Positions 5,252 through 7,056 of a DNA stretch of 7,056 nt are shown in pieces; the first letter of the stretch is position 1, and each line of letters opens with the position of its first letter. This stretch comes from an uncultured Rhodovulum sp. (lineage in GTDB: Bacteria > Pseudomonadota > Alphaproteobacteria > Rhodobacterales > Rhodobacteraceae): assembly GCA_946221765.1 (NCBI GenBank), contig CAMIMK010000159.1:1-7056 (forward strand). Direction: 5' to 3'. A program made the translations under genes and the position numbers. The notes beneath the pieces were generated by a model that ran no database searches, was not told the origin of the DNA, and saw only the letters and a list, made by a program, of their open reading frames with translations.

Positions 5252-6738
5252 TTCTTGCGCCCGAGGCCGCTCAGGCCCGGCGGCAGCGGCAGCCCCGGCG
5301 GCGGGGTCGGCAACCCGCCCGGCAGGCCACCCGGAAGGCCCCCGGGGAGCCCGCCCGGCAGGCCCGCCGGCATCTGCCCGCCACCCCCCTTGCCGAGCAG
5401 CGAGGCGAGCCCGCCGCGCATGAGGCCCTTCTTGCCCATGCCGCCCATCTTCTTCATCACGTCCGCCATCTGGCGGTGCATCTTCAGGAGCTTGTTCAGC
5501 TCCTGCACGTCGAGGCCCGCACCGGCGGCGATGCGCTTCCTGCGGCTGGCCTGCAGAAGCTCGGGGTTGCGGCGTTCCTTCTTGGTCATCGAGTTGATGA
5601 GCGCGATCTGGCGGCGCAGGACGCGGTCGTCGAGGCCAGCCTCCTCGACCTGCTTCGACATCTTGGCCATGCCGGGCATCATGCCCATCAGGCCCTGCAT
5701 GCCGCCCATCTTGAGCATCTGCTCCAGCTGCCCCTTCAGGTCGTTCATGTTGAACTGACCCTTCTGGAACCGCTTCATCATCCGCTCGGCGGCCTCGGCC
5801 TCGAGCGTCTCCTGCGCCTTCTCGACCAGCGCGACGATATCGCCCATGCCGAGGATGCGGCCGGCGACGCGCTCGGGGTGGAATTCCTCCAGCGCGTCCA
5901 TCTTCTCGCCGAGGCCGACGAAGCGGATGGGCTTGCCGGTGACCGCCCGCATGCTGAGCGCCGCGCCGCCGCGGCCGTCGCCGTCCATCCGGCTCAACAC
6001 GACGCCGGAGATGCCGATCTGGCCGTCGAACTGCTCGGCGACATTCACCGCGTCCTGGCCGGTCAGGCCGTCGACCACGAGCAGGGTCTCGCGCGGGGAG
6101 GTGGCATCGCGCACCGCCTGGACCTCGGCCATCAGCTCGGCGTCGATGTGAAGCCGCCCGGCCGTGTCGAGCATCACGATGTCATAGCCGCCGAGCGCCG
6201 CCTGCTGCTTGGCGCGGCGGGCGATGGCGACCGGGTCCTGCCCGGGAACGATCGGCAGCGTGTCGACGCCGACCTGGGTGCCGAGGACCGCGAGCTGCTC
6301 CATGGCCGCCGGACGGCGGGTGTCGAGCGAGGCCATCAGCACCCGCTTGCCCTCGCGCTCGCGGAAGCGCCGGGCGAGCTTCGCCGTGGTGGTGGTCTTG
6401 CCCGAGCCCTGCAGGCCGACCATCAGGATCGGCGCCGGCGGGTTATCGATCTTGAGCGCGGGCGGGGCGACGTCGCCGGCGAGGACGCGGACCAGTTCGT
6501 CATGGACGAACTTCACCACCATCTGGCCCGGCGTCACGGATTTCGTCACCGCCTGACCGCGGGCTTTCTCCTCGACCCGGCGGATGAAGTCGCGCGCGAC
6601 CGCAAGCGACACGTCCGCCTCGATCAGCGCGACCCGGACCTCGCGGAGCGCCGTGGAGACATCCTCGTCCGACAGCGCACCCTGCCGGGTGAGCTTGTCG
6701 AAGACGCCGGAGAGCCGGCCGCTGAGGGTCTCGAACAT
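5248..6738 (-). CDS. ffh: Signal recognition particle GTPase Ffh (SRP54)
   Basis: Ffh with 4.5S RNA forms the bacterial SRP, which binds signal sequences at the ribosome and docks with FtsY at the membrane. The 496-residue product starts MFETLSGRLSGVFDKL. The N domain spans about 1-85 (ALIEADVSLAVARDFI). The G domain spans about 100-295 with P-loop GLQGSGKTTTT (108-118), DTRRPAA (139-145), DTAGR (191-195), a G4 element RMDGDGRGG (250-258) and GLGEKMDALEEF (275-286). The Met-rich M domain spans about 300-435, including MGMMPGMAKM and the RNA-binding SRRKRIAAGAG (398-408). The C-terminus is a Gly-Leu-Pro repeat tail ending in GRKK. The frame is open to 6786, but 6738 matches the family N-terminus and has GAGGGG (6748-6753) 9 nt upstream. 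It is the first gene of the cluster; its stop overlaps the GNAT start. Confidence 0.98.
   Translation of the reverse strand: MFETLSGRLSGVFDKLTRQGALSDEDVSTALREVRVALIEADVSLAVARDFIRRVEEKARGQAVTKSVTPGQMVVKFVHDELVRVLAGDVAPPALKIDNPPAPILMVGLQGSGKTTTTAKLARRFREREGKRVLMASLDTRRPAAMEQLAVLGTQVGVDTLPIVPGQDPVAIARRAKQQAALGGYDIVMLDTAGRLHIDAELMAEVQAVRDATSPRETLLVVDGLTGQDAVNVAEQFDGQIGISGVVLSRMDGDGRGGAALSMRAVTGKPIRFVGLGEKMDALEEFHPERVAGRILGMGDIVALVEKAQETLEAEAAERMMKRFQKGQFNMNDLKGQLEQMLKMGGMQGLMGMMPGMAKMSKQVEEAGLDDRVLRRQIALINSMTKKERRNPELLQASRRKRIAAGAGLDVQELNKLLKMHRQMADVMKKMGGMGKKGLMRGGLASLLGKGGGGQMPAGLPGGLPGGLPGGLPGGLPTPPPGLPLPPGLSGLGRKK
5308..5364 (-). repeat. 12-bp degenerate repeat encoding a Gly-Gly-Leu-Pro tail in Ffh
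   Basis: Residues 459-477 of Ffh repeat the unit GGLP about five times. The corresponding DNA has a 12-bp period with third-position variation, so the protein pattern is better kept than the DNA. It is followed by a Pro/Leu-rich end (PPPGLPLPPGLSG). Flexible Gly/Pro/Met-rich tails after the M domain are common in Ffh; tail length is the variable part. Confidence 0.85.
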
Positions 6739-6854
6739 GGGCGGGCGCCCCTCTCGAAATAACGCCGATCGCGCCGGTGGGCGCAACGCGCTGACCGACG
6801 GCGATCCTGCATGTTCCAGGACCGGAAAGGGCGGACCTTACCGGAGTTGCCGCG

Positions 6855-6883
6855 GCCATACGCCTGTCGGACGCCCGGGTCAA
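6855..6883 (-). promoter_or_regulatory. Candidate sigma-70-type promoter for ffh and the downstream cluster
   Basis: On the minus strand TTGACC (6878-6883) and TATGGC (6855-6860) are separated by exactly 17 nt. The -35 element matches the consensus at 5 of 6 positions; the -10 keeps only TAT. It would start transcription roughly 110 nt before the ffh ATG. It is the best pair in the upstream region, but the weak -10 leaves doubt. Confidence 0.5.
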
Positions 6884-7034
6884 GGGTGGAGCATGCTGGG
6901 CCAGTGCCGGTACCCCGGCCCCGGGTCAGCCGGATCGCCGAGGCGGACATGGCTGCGGGGGACGTGGTCGGGGTCCGGGATCGACCGGGCGGTCTCCGAC
7001 CTCGGCACGCAGGATCCGAAAGGTCCAGCCGGGC

Positions 7035-7056
7035 CGGGGCGCCGCGCGGCGCCCCG
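7035..7056. other. Perfect 22-bp GC-only palindrome at the window edge
   Basis: The last 22 bases are a perfect self-complementary sequence of only G and C (arms CGGGGCGCCGC and GCGGCGCCCCG). This is the form of an intrinsic terminator stem. No T-tract follows on the minus strand, and the plus-strand continuation lies outside the window, so direction and function cannot be decided. Confidence 0.45.

Larger units (their letters stand above)
6739..7056. other. Upstream region of ffh with no recognised gene
   Basis: These 318 bases hold the ffh ribosome site (6748-6753) and the candidate promoter at 6855-6883. They also contain a short hairpin GCCGG/CCGGC (6906-6919) and the edge palindrome at 7035-7056. 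On the minus strand a frame enters from the right edge and stays open to a TGA at 6880-6882. Its last part has a high G+C third position and reads DHVPRSHVRLGDPADPGPGY then RHWPSMLHP. It could be the C-terminus of a gene lying mostly outside the window, but I do not recognise it, and in this composition open frames are frequent. I therefore do not call it a gene. Confidence 0.5.

Noticed and set aside
5986..5995. Ffh G4 motif lacking the usual Thr-Lys before the Asp (reads SRMD)
   Set aside because: All other GTPase motifs are intact, and Arg at this place is, to my memory, usual in alphaproteobacterial Ffh, so it is not a sign of inactivation.
5476..6762. 428-codon plus-strand open frame opposite ffh
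   Set aside because: It mirrors the conserved ffh codons, is His/Leu/Glu/Asp-biased and has no recognisable domain.
6803..7016. GATCCTGC / GCAGGATC inverted repeat about 200 bp apart upstream of ffh
   Set aside because: Only 8 bp long and widely separated; compatible with chance.

Overview
This is a GC-rich (roughly 70% G+C by eye) bacterial chromosomal segment, almost certainly from an alphaproteobacterium and most likely of the Rhodobacterales (Rhodobacteraceae/Paracoccaceae) type. The assignment rests on gene order (ffh, GNAT acetyltransferase, chorismate mutase, rpsP, rimM, trmD, rplS, rpmE), on the cysteine-free L31 ending in KKYEGLGF, and on the start and overall form of S16. Gene order and family resemblance are judged from memory, not from a search.

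Layout from left to right. Bases 1-693 (+) are the 3' two-thirds of dprA, cut by the window edge. It is convergent with a minus-strand translation gene set whose last members are rpmE (859-1080), rplS (1092-1487) and trmD (1484-2305), with a terminator-like hairpin after rpmE. A lower-GC segment follows (about 2360-3350). It holds a divergent control region and one plus-strand orphan gene (2543-3292) encoding a Ser/Ala/Pro/Thr-rich, basic-residue-poor protein with a near-identical 69-bp tandem repeat. Further right, again on the minus strand, come rimM (3387-3902, with its own 12-bp-stem terminator), rpsP (3984-4346), an AroQ-type chorismate mutase (4350-4688), a RimJ/RimL-like GNAT acetyltransferase (4685-5251) and ffh (5248-6738). 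A candidate ffh promoter lies at 6855-6883. The last ~170 bases contain no gene I can name, only a perfect 22-bp GC palindrome at the very edge and an open minus-strand frame.

Working together: Ffh is the SRP GTPase that targets nascent membrane proteins. S16, L19 and L31 are ribosomal proteins, RimM assists 30S maturation, and TrmD makes m1G37 in tRNA. The set is therefore a translation and protein-targeting operon. Tight packing (three 4-bp ATGA overlaps and a 3-nt gap) implies co-transcription and translational coupling. What stands out is that the normally adjacent rimM and trmD are separated by about 1.08 kb. That interval contains a terminator, an unrecognised oppositely oriented gene of different composition, and dyad symmetries, so trmD-rplS-rpmE probably needs its own promoter.

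No tRNA, rRNA, CRISPR array, insertion sequence or phage gene was seen. The most novel object is the orphan repeat protein; the remaining genes are recognisable housekeeping families.
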